In this document: positions 6,837 through 15,830 of the stretch, one piece after another | Layout of the letters: every line of letters begins with the position of its first letter | How positions within the stretch are numbered: position 1 is the first letter of the stretch | The notes under the pieces: generated by a model | Seen by the model: only the letters and a program-made list of their open reading frames with translations | Told to the model about the DNA's origin: nothing | Databases searched by the model: none | Assembly (NCBI GenBank): GCA_020850315.1 | Contig: JADZEY010000015.1 | Coordinates: 1 to 40,066 of the forward strand | Direction: 5' to 3' | DNA: 40,066 bases | From: Armatimonadota bacterium | GTDB lineage: Bacteria > Bacteroidota > Ignavibacteria > OLB7 | Made by a program: the position numbers and the translations under genes

Positions 6837-8345
6837 ATGATCCGTTTCCTCCGTTCGCCGCTTTCACTGCTTTTGCTGATTGCCATCGCGCCCGTTGCGG
6901 GGGCTGCCGATGAGATTGATCGCTTGGTTCAGCAAGGGATCGAGCAGTTGTACAGCGTGCAGTTCGATGCCGCCGCCGCTAGCTTCGACCAAGCAATCAA
7001 GGCCGATCCCAGCGACCCTCGCGGGCATTTCTACCGAGCGAATGTTCATTTGTGGAGCTACCTGTTTGCGCGGCAGCAAGCGCAATCGCTCCTGTATTTC
7101 AATGCCAGCGACCGGGTGATTAAGGTTGCTGAAGCACGGCTGAAATCGAATCCCGGCGACCACCGCTCGCGGATGTTTTTGGGGATGACCTACGGCTACC
7201 GTGCCATTGCCAACGCCCGCGCCGAAAACCTGATGTCCGCTGCCCTATCGGCCAAAACCTGCTACGACCAGTTGACCACAGTTGCGAAAGCCGATCCGAA
7301 ACTGGCCGATGCCCAGTTGGGGCTGGGGATTTTCCATTTCGTTTTCGGTTCGGTTCCCAAAGCTGCGGGGGTATTGGCGGGGCTGGGCGGGGTGAAAGGG
7401 GATGCACAGTTGGGATTGCGCGAGATTGAAAACGCGGCTGCCCGCGGCTTCTACTTCCGCAACGATGCCAAGCTGATACTGGCATTGCTGAACATCTACT
7501 ACCGCGATGACTTCAAAGCTGGCGAAAAAACGCTGAGTGAAATGGCGCGGAAATACCCCAAGAACGTGGCAATCCTCTACGCGCTCGGCAATGTGTATCT
7601 GGATCAAGAGCAACCGGAACAAGCGGTGATCTACTTGGATAAAGTGACGCAACTGGGGAACATTGATTTCCGCACCATCAATGACTTTAGCTACCAGCGT
7701 TGTGGCATGGCGTTCTTCACCCAAAACAACTTCCCACGCGCCAAAACCTACCTGCAAAAATTCCTCCGCCGAAGCGATGAGAAGATACTGAAAGCCTACG
7801 CGTGGTATCTGTTAGGTGTCTGCTTTGAGATGGAGGGGGCGCGAAGCGATGCGGTGGCTGCCTACCAACGCGCCTTGAAAAGCCCAAACTACGGCACACC
7901 GGAAGACATAGTGGGCCACCGCCGCGCAAAAATGCTGATTGCCACACCGCTAACCCCGAACGACATGGAGGCGATTCGGGCATTGAACAACGCCACCGCA
8001 AGCAAGTTTGATGGTGCCATTACCACGGCCAACGCACTGCTTTCCCGCCACGACGCTACCCCCGCACAACGGGCGCAAGCCCACTACGCGGTTGGGCAGG
8101 GATTGCAAGGGAAGAAGCAGTATGCAAAAGCAATCGAATCGTACCGAAGCGCGGCCTCGGTTGGGAAGCATCCCGAAACCTGGGTAACGCCCTTCAGCTT
8201 CCTTCACATTGCCCAGTGCTACCTGAAGCTAAACGACCGAACCAACTGGCAAAAGAACCTTGAGACTGCAAAAACATTCCACGGCTACGACAACGAAAAA
8301 ATCCTCCGTTTCCAGATTGAGCGAGATGTGACGATGATTGATTGA
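6837..8345 (+). CDS. Secreted TPR-repeat protein
   Basis: A 502-residue protein with a signal peptide (MIRFLRSPLSLLLLIAIAPV, cleavage near AGA-AD) followed by tetratricopeptide-like helical repeats along its length, for example AAAASFDQAIKADPSDPRGH, NVAILYALGNVYLDQEQPEQ, AYAWYLLGVCFEMEGARSDA and AHYAVGQGLQGKKQYAKAIE. It probably acts in the periplasm as a protein-interaction scaffold. The partner is unknown. The middle (SAKTCYDQLTTVAKADPKLADAQLGLGIF...GSVPKAAG) resembles uncharacterised TPR proteins common in Bacteroidota. The start has no clear ribosome site. The 3' end runs into a short GATT/GATG tetranucleotide run. The OmpA-type gene follows after 137 bases, with a palindromic repeat between them. 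Confidence 0.85.
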   Translation: MIRFLRSPLSLLLLIAIAPVAGAADEIDRLVQQGIEQLYSVQFDAAAASFDQAIKADPSDPRGHFYRANVHLWSYLFARQQAQSLLYFNASDRVIKVAEARLKSNPGDHRSRMFLGMTYGYRAIANARAENLMSAALSAKTCYDQLTTVAKADPKLADAQLGLGIFHFVFGSVPKAAGVLAGLGGVKGDAQLGLREIENAAARGFYFRNDAKLILALLNIYYRDDFKAGEKTLSEMARKYPKNVAILYALGNVYLDQEQPEQAVIYLDKVTQLGNIDFRTINDFSYQRCGMAFFTQNNFPRAKTYLQKFLRRSDEKILKAYAWYLLGVCFEMEGARSDAVAAYQRALKSPNYGTPEDIVGHRRAKMLIATPLTPNDMEAIRALNNATASKFDGAITTANALLSRHDATPAQRAQAHYAVGQGLQGKKQYAKAIESYRSAASVGKHPETWVTPFSFLHIAQCYLKLNDRTNWQKNLETAKTFHGYDNEKILRFQIERDVTMID

Positions 8346-8396
8346 TTGATGGATGGATATGCTCACATCAAAGAAGTTTGCGAAAACCTAATCGCT

Positions 8397-8443
8397 GTCA
8401 TTCCCTGTTTACCCCGACCTGTCGGGGCGAACGCGGGAATCCG
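8397..8443 (+). repeat. Intergenic palindromic repeat (REP/MITE-like)
   Basis: A perfect inner hairpin CCCCGACCTGTCGGGG (8412-8427, 7-bp stem, 2-base loop) sits inside an outer ATTCCC...GGGAAT pair (8400-8405 and 8435-8440). This ATTCC...GGAAT design is common in intergenic repeats of many bacteria. It lies between the TPR and OmpA genes and could affect read-through or mRNA stability, but no T-run follows. Confidence 0.6.
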
Positions 8444-8482
8444 CAAACTGCTGTTCGCCCCGATTCCCTTACTTTGCCCTGC

Positions 8483-10555
8483 ATGAAAACGGAGTTGTTC
8501 CCCACAACCGTGTTGAATGTTTTGGCGAATATCTTGGCAACTGTTGTTGCATTGCTGGCAACGGCTGCTGTGCTATCGGCCCAGCCGATTTCTTCCATCC
8601 CCGAACCCCGCCCGGCCTACGGCATTTTTGGCGACTTGAGCCTGAACATCCACGAGGCAGAGTTCGCCAGCCTTCCCGGGATACCAAGCTGCTGCCCCCG
8701 CTACGAAAGCGGAACCGGGGTGGGGCCTTCGGTTGGGCTTTTCTACGAGCTGCCGCTGGGCGGGCAGACCTTGCTCTATCTGCGTGCCGGATATTTTTCG
8801 CACAACGCCACGCTGACCACCACCGAACAGACCACCGTCATTGTTGGAAATGAAACGCAGGATGGGAGGTTCGAGCATCGCCTTGATGCTTCGCTTGCTT
8901 CGATTGGGATCGAGCCGCTGTTTGGCGTGCGCCCTGCTTCGGCACTGACGCTGCATATTGGTGGGCGGCTGGGAAGTGTTCTCACCAAGCAGTTCGGCCA
9001 GCAAGAAACGATTGTGAAACCGGAGGATGTTGGTGTGTTCGAGAACGGACGGCGCACCCGCAACGACACCGCTGCCGAAATCCCCAACGCCTCTGCAATG
9101 GAGGTCGCAGCGGTTGCTGGGCTCAGCTACCAGCTTCCGCTAAACCGCCAGCGAACGTTGTTCTTGCAACCGGAACTCTTCTTTTCGCTTGGCCTTACCA
9201 ACGTTGCAACGGATGTTGATTGGAACACTGGCAGCATCCGTTTTGGGGTGGCGGTGAAGTACCGCCCGGCAGAGGAACCAACGGTTGCCGCCGCCATTCC
9301 CAACGCCACCCCGGAAACTGAGCTGCCCCCGGTTGTTGCTGAATCCCCCGCAGCCCCGGCGGGCCTCACCGCAGCCATTGTTGCCGCTGGTGTTGGCCAC
9401 GACGGAATCGAACGCCCGGTGGCAAGCATCCGTGCCGAGGAGTTCATCTCCACCTCACTCCGTCCGTTGCTGAACTATCTGTTTTTTGATGAGAACAGCA
9501 GCACTCTGCCCGATCGCTACACCCGCATTCCGGCTGGCATGACGCAGGGGTTCCAGATTGAGCGGCTGCATAATCTGGAGACGCTTCCCACCTACTACCA
9601 CTTGCTGAACATTATCGGCAGGCGGCTGCGCCAGCATCCCGAAGCAACAATCACTATCACCGGATGCAGCCCCGAACAGCCGGCCCAGCCAAACGCCAAC
9701 GGGCTTGCAGCGCGCCGTGCCGAGGCGATTCGGCAATATCTTGCTGAGGTCTGGGAAATCCCTTCCGGGCAGATGAGTATGGCTGCGCGAACCATGCCGG
9801 GGAAGCCATCGAACCCTGCGGAAACTGACGGCGTTGCCGAGAACCGCCGTGTGGAGATCACCGCAAGCATCCCGCAGATTCTGGAGCCAGTGGTGACAAC
9901 TGATACCATCCGAACAATCAACCCGCCGATTGTTCGGTTTCGGCCAACTGTTGTGGCGCAAGCGGGGGTGCTGGACTGGCAACTGAGTGCTACGCAGGGG
10001 GAGAAACCATTGCGCCAATTCAGCGGAGTTGGAAGCCCGCCGCCGCTGTTGGATTGGAATATCGAACAGGAGCCGCAGACGATTCCCCGCAACAATGCGG
10101 CGTTGCGGTATCAGTTGGCGGTGGAGGATTTGAAAGGGGGGGAGTGTGCGGCAGAAGGGGAGTTAGCAGTGGAGCAAGTAACCATCCAGAAAAAGCGAAC
10201 CGAGCGGATTGCCGACCATGAAATTGACCGCTACAGCCTGATCCTGTTCGACTTCGACCGCGCAGAGTTGAACGAAGCGAACCGCCGGATTGGGGATCTT
10301 ATCCGTGGGCGCATCACCCCTTCGGCAACCGTTGCCATCACCGGCTACACCGACCGGATTGGCGAGCCGGAGTACAACCAGCAGCTATCGGCCCAGCGGG
10401 CCCAGGCAACAGCGCAAGCGTTGGGGATGCGCCAAGAGCAAGCGTCGGGGAAGGGTGAGAACACGACGCTATTCAACAACGACCTTCCCGAAGGCCGATT
10501 CTACTCCCGCACGGTGACGGTAGTGGTGGAGACACCGGTGAGGAGTGAAGAGTGA
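8483..10555 (+). CDS. Outer-membrane barrel protein with two OmpA-like peptidoglycan-binding domains
   Basis: A 690-residue protein starting at the ATG at 8483; the in-frame upstream extension would translate through an intergenic palindrome. A signal peptide (LATVVALLATAAVLSAQP) leads to a beta-strand-rich region of about 20-290 that looks like an outer-membrane barrel (GVGPSVGLFYELPLGGQTLLYLRAGY). Two OmpA-like domains follow: one at about 329-475 (FFDENSSTLPD...ITGCSPE...ARRAEAIRQYL...ENRRVEI) and one at about 582-680 (ILFDFDRAELNEAN...VAITGYTDRIG...SAQRAQATAQAL). OmpA domains bind peptidoglycan, so the protein probably anchors outer membrane to cell wall. The duplicated domain is unusual. 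The last codons lie inside a GAGTGAA repeat array, so the natural C terminus may have been replaced. Confidence 0.88.
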   Translation: MKTELFPTTVLNVLANILATVVALLATAAVLSAQPISSIPEPRPAYGIFGDLSLNIHEAEFASLPGIPSCCPRYESGTGVGPSVGLFYELPLGGQTLLYLRAGYFSHNATLTTTEQTTVIVGNETQDGRFEHRLDASLASIGIEPLFGVRPASALTLHIGGRLGSVLTKQFGQQETIVKPEDVGVFENGRRTRNDTAAEIPNASAMEVAAVAGLSYQLPLNRQRTLFLQPELFFSLGLTNVATDVDWNTGSIRFGVAVKYRPAEEPTVAAAIPNATPETELPPVVAESPAAPAGLTAAIVAAGVGHDGIERPVASIRAEEFISTSLRPLLNYLFFDENSSTLPDRYTRIPAGMTQGFQIERLHNLETLPTYYHLLNIIGRRLRQHPEATITITGCSPEQPAQPNANGLAARRAEAIRQYLAEVWEIPSGQMSMAARTMPGKPSNPAETDGVAENRRVEITASIPQILEPVVTTDTIRTINPPIVRFRPTVVAQAGVLDWQLSATQGEKPLRQFSGVGSPPPLLDWNIEQEPQTIPRNNAALRYQLAVEDLKGGECAAEGELAVEQVTIQKKRTERIADHEIDRYSLILFDFDRAELNEANRRIGDLIRGRITPSATVAITGYTDRIGEPEYNQQLSAQRAQATAQALGMRQEQASGKGENTTLFNNDLPEGRFYSRTVTVVVETPVRSEE

Positions 10556-10592
10556 GGAGTGAAGAGTGAAGAGTGGAATGGAGAATGGAGAG
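10540..10592 (+). repeat. Degenerate GAGTGAA/GAGTGAG heptamer array
   Basis: The stretch is built of repeated GAGTGAA-, GAGTGAG- and GAATGGA-type units. It begins within the last codons of the OmpA gene and supplies its stop codon. A related A-rich array lies at 21635-21672, so this is a dispersed family of simple repeats. Confidence 0.65.
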
Positions 10593-10624
10593 ATTTTGAG
10601 TTGTCTTTTCTCCCGGCTTTGATT

Positions 10625-10720
10625 CCCTCTCCCGCCCGACGAATGACGCGGTAACAGTTCCAACATCAGCTTGGGAGAGGGGCCGTGCCGATAGGATCGG
10701 CATCTTCGAGGGGGTGAGGG
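10625..10720 (+). repeat. REP-like element, CCCTCTCCC...GGGAGAGGG...GGGGTGAGGG
   Basis: CCCTCTCCC at 10625-10633 pairs with GGGAGAGGG at 10673-10681, followed by a smaller GCCGAT/ATCGGC hairpin and a GGGGTGAGGG tail. The same architecture recurs at 21761-21830, which shows a mobile or dispersed palindromic family. Confidence 0.65.
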
Positions 10721-10764
10721 CTGGCAGTGCAAGGGGTGGTATTCCTTCCCATCCCCAACAACAT

Positions 10765-10810
10765 CACAAACGCCCGGCTACGGCAGCAATGCCATGGCCG
10801 GGCGTTTGTG
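10765..10810. terminator. Strong hairpin terminator between convergent genes
   Basis: A perfect 14-bp stem CACAAACGCCCGGC / GCCGGGCGTTTGTG (10765-10778 and 10797-10810) with an 18-base loop lies just past the stop of the minus-strand gene at 10827 and downstream of the plus-strand OmpA gene. There is no long T-run on either side, so termination may be partly factor-dependent. Confidence 0.6.
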
Positions 10811-10826
10811 TGATCGTGCAGAAATG

Positions 10827-11474
10827 CTACAGCCCAATCGTTCCCATGATCGGTTTCAGGTAGTCCCACCCTTCGCTTCGCATATCGGACCAACTGAAGC
10901 CATCTTGGTCGTTGCCGGGCATGATAAAGACGGCATCGCCGATGGAGTATTCAAAATCAACGTAGTTCACTGCTTCAACCAGCGTCTGGAAACCGGAGGG
11001 GGTGAAGTAGTCATCTTCGGCGATTCCCTCCACCATCTCCATGAACTGCGTCAGGCTTGGGGTGTACTCCAGAATAAGCGCCAGCGTGACCACTACGTAA
11101 TCTTTTTCGCTGCTCATCCGGTAGGCTTCGTCAACCTCACGCCCAAGCTCTTCCGGCACGGTGGCGGCGGTTGCTTCAATGCCGGCCACCCAGTCGTCGA
11201 ACTCGGCGGTGGCATCGTCGGCATCGGTGATGTAATCCCAGTAGCCATATTCAAAAAAGTGGATGTTCTCACGAAGCACCGCTGTGATTCGCTTGTAGAA
11301 CATGAACTTCTCCCCTGGCGATTCGGTTGGCATCTGCTGGTTAATCACCTGGTAGAGTTGCGCCCGCAGCGTGTCCTCGCCATAGACGTTAATCACACAC
11401 TGGATTCCAAAGAACAGGGGATCCCCTTCGCGGCGGCGGTTGAAGAGGTTGGAGAAAAATCCGCGACGGTTCAT
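10827..11474 (-). CDS. Hypothetical protein
   Basis: A 215-residue soluble protein with a basic start (MNRRGFFSNLFNRRREGD), then an alpha-helical, acidic body (NVYGEDTLRAQLYQVINQQM, ITDADDATAEFDDWVAGIEA, TLALILEYTPSLTQFMEMVEG) and a C-terminal stretch ending near EGWDYLKPIMGTIGL. No signal peptide is seen. I do not recognise the family. It overlaps the stop of the lipoprotein-like gene by ATGA, so the two are almost certainly translated together, and their products may interact. A strong hairpin follows its stop. Confidence 0.72.
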   Translation of the reverse strand: MNRRGFFSNLFNRRREGDPLFFGIQCVINVYGEDTLRAQLYQVINQQMPTESPGEKFMFYKRITAVLRENIHFFEYGYWDYITDADDATAEFDDWVAGIEATAATVPEELGREVDEAYRMSSEKDYVVVTLALILEYTPSLTQFMEMVEGIAEDDYFTPSGFQTLVEAVNYVDFEYSIGDAVFIMPGNDQDGFSWSDMRSEGWDYLKPIMGTIGL

Positions 11475-12799
11475 CCGCTGTACCCCCTTCCGCTGCTGCG
11501 CCCGTAGGATCCGCTGCTTCCGCTGCGGATTCCGGTTGTGCGTCCTGTCCCGTCAACACGGGTGGAGACCCGCCCGAAGCCGCTTGGCCGCTGCTTCCCA
11601 ACTCCGCTTCCGCCGCCAACAGTCCGCCCGCTAAACATGGTTGGGCGGCGTGCGGGTGAGTAGGTGCTGCCGCGCAACCCGGTGGCCGGAAGGCGCGAGG
11701 CCGCCGGAATGCCGGTACCGATAAACACCGGATAATGATAGAAAAACCACGGTGAGAAAAATGGGCTTCCGCCGTAGTGATAGACCGTGTGGTGCGTTGT
11801 TGTTCCGCCGCCAGCAAGGGCTGCTGCTGAGTCAGCTTGCTGCTCCTTGGGGTCGGGGGTGAAGTCCGAAAGGGCGATCATTGAGACGTTGACCCCTTTC
11901 TCCTTGTAGCTTGCAAAATCGTCGTTCAGGTCGTCCCGCTCGGTTGTTACCCCTTTATCGGGGACGGCATAAATCACGTTGGTGGTTTTCATGGCTTGCA
12001 GCTTATCAACGGCGGGGATTTTGGCCACATAGCGATTGTCGAACTGAGTATCGGGATCTACTTCGGCGGCAATGCGGTTGGCATCCAACACCAGCACCCC
12101 GGGGGCGTTTGCCGAGCGTTTTGCTGCTTTTGCGGAAACCTCGGCAGCGTAGTAGAGCATTGCTCCCAACGTCTCGTGCGATTTCACCACACCAAGCGGG
12201 TGGGGCCAGTTATCGAAGGTGATAACGGGGTCGGCAACGTCGGCAATGGCAGCGGCGTAGGCCACGGCTTCTGGGCCGGGGATGTCCACCACAATCATGG
12301 TGGTTTCGGGGTTTTTAGTTTTCTGCAGAATCTCCCGCATCCCTAACCCGCGCGAGTAAGCAGTGCGCATGGCAGGGGTAAACACCGGCCCGATTTCCCC
12401 TTTCAGCGACGGCTGATCCAATGCCTGCACCAACGTTGGGACGATGTAGGGTTGCCAAGCGGAATTCTTCACTCCCCAGGCTTTCAGCAAGGCGGCAGAG
12501 GTGTTGAAGTTAGACCAATCCATTGTGCCCTGGCTATCGGTGCTGGTCTTTCCGGTAAAGGTCAATTTCTTATCGGTGGAGCCAGCGTTCCAGCCATCTT
12601 TTTTCTGAAGCTCAAGGGCATCCTGTTGGAGTTCGGTCGAGCCGTCGTCGGCATCCTCGGAGTCATCCCCGCAGCCAACAACGCCAACGCCGGCAGCAAC
12701 CGCCAGCGAAGCGATTCCAATTTTTGCAATAGTCTTGTTTGCTTCCCGGCGGGTCAGCATCTGCTGCCACCAGGGGGCATCCTTTTCGTTCGTGTTCAT
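11471..12799 (-). CDS. Lipoprotein-like protein with Gly/Ser/Arg-rich tail
   Basis: A 442-residue protein with a twin-arginine-containing N terminus (LTRREANKTIAKIG) and a hydrophobic stretch ending in a lipobox-like VVGCG at about residue 43, so it is probably an exported, lipid-anchored protein. The middle (VVDIPGPEAVAYAAAIADVADPVITFDNWPHP) reads like a globular alpha/beta domain of unknown function. Beyond about residue 345 come a Tyr/Phe/Pro-rich patch (GSPFFSPWFFYHYPVF) and a low-complexity Gly/Ser/Arg tail (SGSYGRSSGRGYSG). The start is ATG at 12799. Its stop overlaps the next gene by four bases. I do not know its function. Confidence 0.72.
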   Translation of the reverse strand: MNTNEKDAPWWQQMLTRREANKTIAKIGIASLAVAAGVGVVGCGDDSEDADDGSTELQQDALELQKKDGWNAGSTDKKLTFTGKTSTDSQGTMDWSNFNTSAALLKAWGVKNSAWQPYIVPTLVQALDQPSLKGEIGPVFTPAMRTAYSRGLGMREILQKTKNPETTMIVVDIPGPEAVAYAAAIADVADPVITFDNWPHPLGVVKSHETLGAMLYYAAEVSAKAAKRSANAPGVLVLDANRIAAEVDPDTQFDNRYVAKIPAVDKLQAMKTTNVIYAVPDKGVTTERDDLNDDFASYKEKGVNVSMIALSDFTPDPKEQQADSAAALAGGGTTTHHTVYHYGGSPFFSPWFFYHYPVFIGTGIPAASRLPATGLRGSTYSPARRPTMFSGRTVGGGSGVGKQRPSGFGRVSTRVDGTGRTTGIRSGSSGSYGRSSGRGYSG

Positions 12800-12939
12800 G
12801 ATTATTCTTGGTTGTTCCTGTGTGGGGATTGCAAGCCGCCCCTAACGCTGACGACCGCCCAAAGATACGGCCTGCCGTGGGGAAAATTGTGAGAAGAGTG
12901 GGTGGTAGTAAAAAATTAGCGCGACTCCGCCTGCCAAGC

Positions 12940-12980
12940 CTCACAAAAAACACACGGCTTGCCGGTTGCGGCAAGCCGTG
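12940..12980 (-). terminator. Rho-independent terminator of the VWA-OmpA gene
   Basis: An 11-bp perfect stem CACGGCTTGCC / GGCAAGCCGTG (12953-12963 and 12970-12980) is followed in the minus direction by TGTGTTTTTTGTG. It lies 24 bases past the stop at 13005. Confidence 0.8.
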
Positions 12981-13004
12981 GTTGCTTGTTCAAGCTGTGC
13001 GTCC

Positions 13005-15830
13005 TTACCGCACAATCCTGAACTCCACTCGTCGGTTCAAAGCGCGCCCTTCTTCGCTGTCGTTGCTGGCGATTGGCTCGGTTTCGCCGTACCCGCGCGA
13101 GCTTAGCCGGCGGCGCTCGATGCCTTGTGTGGCCAAGTAATCCATTGCCGATTTTGCGCGGCGGTCGGAAAGGTTCAGGTTGTAGGCATCGTTCCCTTGC
13201 GCGTCGGTGTGCGCGCCAATCTCAATCTGCACTGTCGGGTTCTCCCGCAGGAATTTCACCAGACGATCAAGCTCGGTCATGCTCTCCGGTTTCAGGTCGG
13301 CTTTGTCGTAATCGAACAACACGTTCCGCAGCACAAACGGTGTGGTGTCGGTCACGCTGAAGGCACGGGTGACGCGAAGATTCTGCACAGATTTGGACCC
13401 CGGCTCAACATCGCGTGCGTCGAACGCCTCGGTGAAACTATCATATCCGGCCGCCGATGGGGTCAGGCGGTAGTTCAGCCCTGGGGTGATTTCGGTTTCG
13501 TAGTAGCCGCCAGCATCGGTCTGCAACGTGGCGATCTCCTTCCCAATCGCTGCATCTTCAACCTTCACCTTCCCCGCCACAATTTTCCCGTTCTCGTCAA
13601 AAATTCTTCCCGATAGCACCGTTGCCAACCGCTCCATCACAAAATCCCGCACTACAGTATCGCCAGGCTTGATTTTGCTCAAGTCAATTTCCCCACTTGC
13701 TGGGCGGAACCGCTCGGCGTTTAGCCGTGCCGATAATTTGGTGGGTTCATCAATGATAAGCTGGTAGCTGCCGTCGGTTTGGGCGGTGTTTACGTCGGCA
13801 TAGCGGCGGCCATTAGCATCGGTCATCAGCAGCTCGGCAGCAACGGGTCGCCCGGTTTTTGCTTCGGTCACGCGCCCGCGAAGCACGGTTGGCCGTGGGG
13901 CTTCTTCCTGCTTCAGCTTGGATTGATACACCAGTTTGTAGGTGGTGGTGATGTCGGTCCCAAGCTCATCAAGAATGGAGTTGAAGGAGCTTTGGATGTC
14001 GTACTCGCGCCCCAACGTTAGCCGTGTGGTGATGGCGTTGTTGTTGCGGCAAGGGTTCTGGATGGAGTAGAGCCGCGCCCCTTTATCCCACAGCATCTCC
14101 GTCAGGTCTGATTCTGTCAGTCGGGAATTTTCCTGCATCACCCAGTCGTCGGTAATCATCACCAGCACCCGTTGCGCTTCGGGGCGGAACCGCATGGTGG
14201 CGGCTTCGCGAATGGCAAGCGAGCTGATTTCATCGCCGCCGATTGCTGCGGCTTGGTCGGCAAAATCGCGGAAGCGACCAAGATCGCTGGTGGGGTGGAT
14301 TGTGTCGTAGATTGCTGACCCGTACAGCACACCGCCGATGCGGTAATCGGCGCCGCGAGCCTCCATATTTTTCACGAAACTCTGGACGTTATCCCGCACG
14401 GCATCAATCTCATCGCCCATGCTGCCGGAGCAATCAATCATCAGCACGATGTCCACCGGAACACTGAGCGTGGCATCGGTTGGCTGCACCGAGACGATCC
14501 GGATGGAGGTGTCGCGGAATTGGAAATCGTTGGCCCCTAGGCCAGCAACGTTTCGCCCGTTGGCATCGGCCACCTGCATCACCACCGAGACCAGCGGGAA
14601 CGCGCTGTTATCCACGCTTTGCACACCGATGGAGTAACCTTGTTTGGAAACGATTGCAAGGGAGTCACCGCTTTTCAGTTCGCGGCTGCGGGTTTGCTGG
14701 CGCAGGTAGTACTGGTTAGCAATCGCGCTGAAAATTTGGTCATCGTTTGGTGAGATTTGCCCCAGTTTTTGGGCAAGCCGCAAGTAGTCGTTGCCTGATT
14801 TGCGCAGTTCACTCATGATTGCACCGGGGGTGGCAAAGCGGGTGTCGCCGCCGGCAACGCATGATTTGACCAAGGCATTCGGGGAAGGGCCTGCATCGGT
14901 GGTGGCCGTGCTGTACTCCAGCCCAACTGGTGAGTAGGAGCGTTCTGGTTCCCAACGGTTGGCAACCGGGCCGCTGTAGCCGCCGCTGCCTGCGCGTGCG
15001 GTGTTGGAGTAACGGGCGAACAGATTGGCCCCGGTATAGGCATCGCTTCCATCCATATCCCAATCGCTTAATGCTCCCACGCTAAACCGGTTGGGGATTA
15101 CTTCCACGCCGATGCGAAGGTCCTTATCGCTAAGGTTGTAGGTGGCACTAATCGCCAGCCCGCCGTCGGAGAAGTTCAGGCCTGCGGTTAGCCGTGTGTT
15201 CCATGCTGATTTTCCGTTGGCGGTGTCGTCGGGATTGCTGAGGGCAAGGATTCCGAAGTGCCCAATGTCGCCAACGAAAGTTCCATCAAGCCCCAGTCTG
15301 ACGCTACGTCCCCCCGCGCCAGCGATGTTGTACAAGGATGCGCCAGCGATAAAATCCTCGGCAGCCATCCATGTTCCCGACAGGGTGTATTCGGCATCTT
15401 TCAGCAGATCGCCGCCGGGGATATCGAACAAATGTGCGGCAATGCCCAAGTTGATTTCGTCATCTATCGGCAGGCCAAACCCGGCGTAGTAGGTGGCGTG
15501 GTCGGTGGTGTCGCCGCCTACCGTTCCGGTTGTTCCCAGCGCAATCGGCCCCACTTTTCCGTAGATGCCAAAAGGAACCTTGGAAAGCTCAAATTTTCTA
15601 TCCAACCCGAACCCAACAAGAAAATCGTAGGAGCGGAAACTGGTGATGTTCCCCAGCATTGCGGGGTTCCAGCCGACGGCGGTGGCATCGTTCGCCAGTG
15701 CGTACCGGCGGTTGGTTAATTGCTCCGGTGTGGCTGGTGGAGCAGGTTGGGCGATAAGCTGAGGCGTTGCTACCGAAAGCAGTAAGAAGGCAAGCAGTAG
15801 GAATGGAGCAACGGAAGATCGAGTGAGCAT
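13005..15830 (-). CDS. Large envelope protein: barrel/PorV-like N terminus, VWA domain, regulatory-like repeats, OmpA domain
   Basis: A 941-residue exported protein. A signal peptide (FLLLAFLLLSVATPQLIAQP) is followed by an outer-membrane-like beta-rich region (about 25-300; ATAVGWNPAMLGN). A von Willebrand A domain spans about 457-640 with the metal-site motif DCSGSMGDE. Two carboxypeptidase-regulatory-like beta domains follow at about 655-815 (LRGRVTEAKTGRPVAAEL and LSGRIFDENGKIVAGK). The C terminus, about 835-941, is a canonical OmpA domain (VLFDYDKADLKPESMTEL...IGAHTDAQGND...LNRRVEF). Such proteins tether a ligand-binding module to peptidoglycan. A cell-surface adhesion or motility role is an inference. 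It is monocistronic, with a terminator downstream and a 426-base divergent gap upstream. Confidence 0.9.
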   Translation of the reverse strand: MLTRSSVAPFLLLAFLLLSVATPQLIAQPAPPATPEQLTNRRYALANDATAVGWNPAMLGNITSFRSYDFLVGFGLDRKFELSKVPFGIYGKVGPIALGTTGTVGGDTTDHATYYAGFGLPIDDEINLGIAAHLFDIPGGDLLKDAEYTLSGTWMAAEDFIAGASLYNIAGAGGRSVRLGLDGTFVGDIGHFGILALSNPDDTANGKSAWNTRLTAGLNFSDGGLAISATYNLSDKDLRIGVEVIPNRFSVGALSDWDMDGSDAYTGANLFARYSNTARAGSGGYSGPVANRWEPERSYSPVGLEYSTATTDAGPSPNALVKSCVAGGDTRFATPGAIMSELRKSGNDYLRLAQKLGQISPNDDQIFSAIANQYYLRQQTRSRELKSGDSLAIVSKQGYSIGVQSVDNSAFPLVSVVMQVADANGRNVAGLGANDFQFRDTSIRIVSVQPTDATLSVPVDIVLMIDCSGSMGDEIDAVRDNVQSFVKNMEARGADYRIGGVLYGSAIYDTIHPTSDLGRFRDFADQAAAIGGDEISSLAIREAATMRFRPEAQRVLVMITDDWVMQENSRLTESDLTEMLWDKGARLYSIQNPCRNNNAITTRLTLGREYDIQSSFNSILDELGTDITTTYKLVYQSKLKQEEAPRPTVLRGRVTEAKTGRPVAAELLMTDANGRRYADVNTAQTDGSYQLIIDEPTKLSARLNAERFRPASGEIDLSKIKPGDTVVRDFVMERLATVLSGRIFDENGKIVAGKVKVEDAAIGKEIATLQTDAGGYYETEITPGLNYRLTPSAAGYDSFTEAFDARDVEPGSKSVQNLRVTRAFSVTDTTPFVLRNVLFDYDKADLKPESMTELDRLVKFLRENPTVQIEIGAHTDAQGNDAYNLNLSDRRAKSAMDYLATQGIERRRLSSRGYGETEPIASNDSEEGRALNRRVEFRIVR

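Noticed and set aside
7245-7757. A 170-residue minus-strand ORF inside the TPR gene.
   Set aside because: It is fully contained in a convincing coding gene with a signal peptide and TPR motifs. A shadow frame.
8342-8482. A 47-codon N-terminal extension of the dual-OmpA gene.
   Set aside because: It crosses the palindromic repeat and has no signal sequence. The signal peptide begins at 8483.
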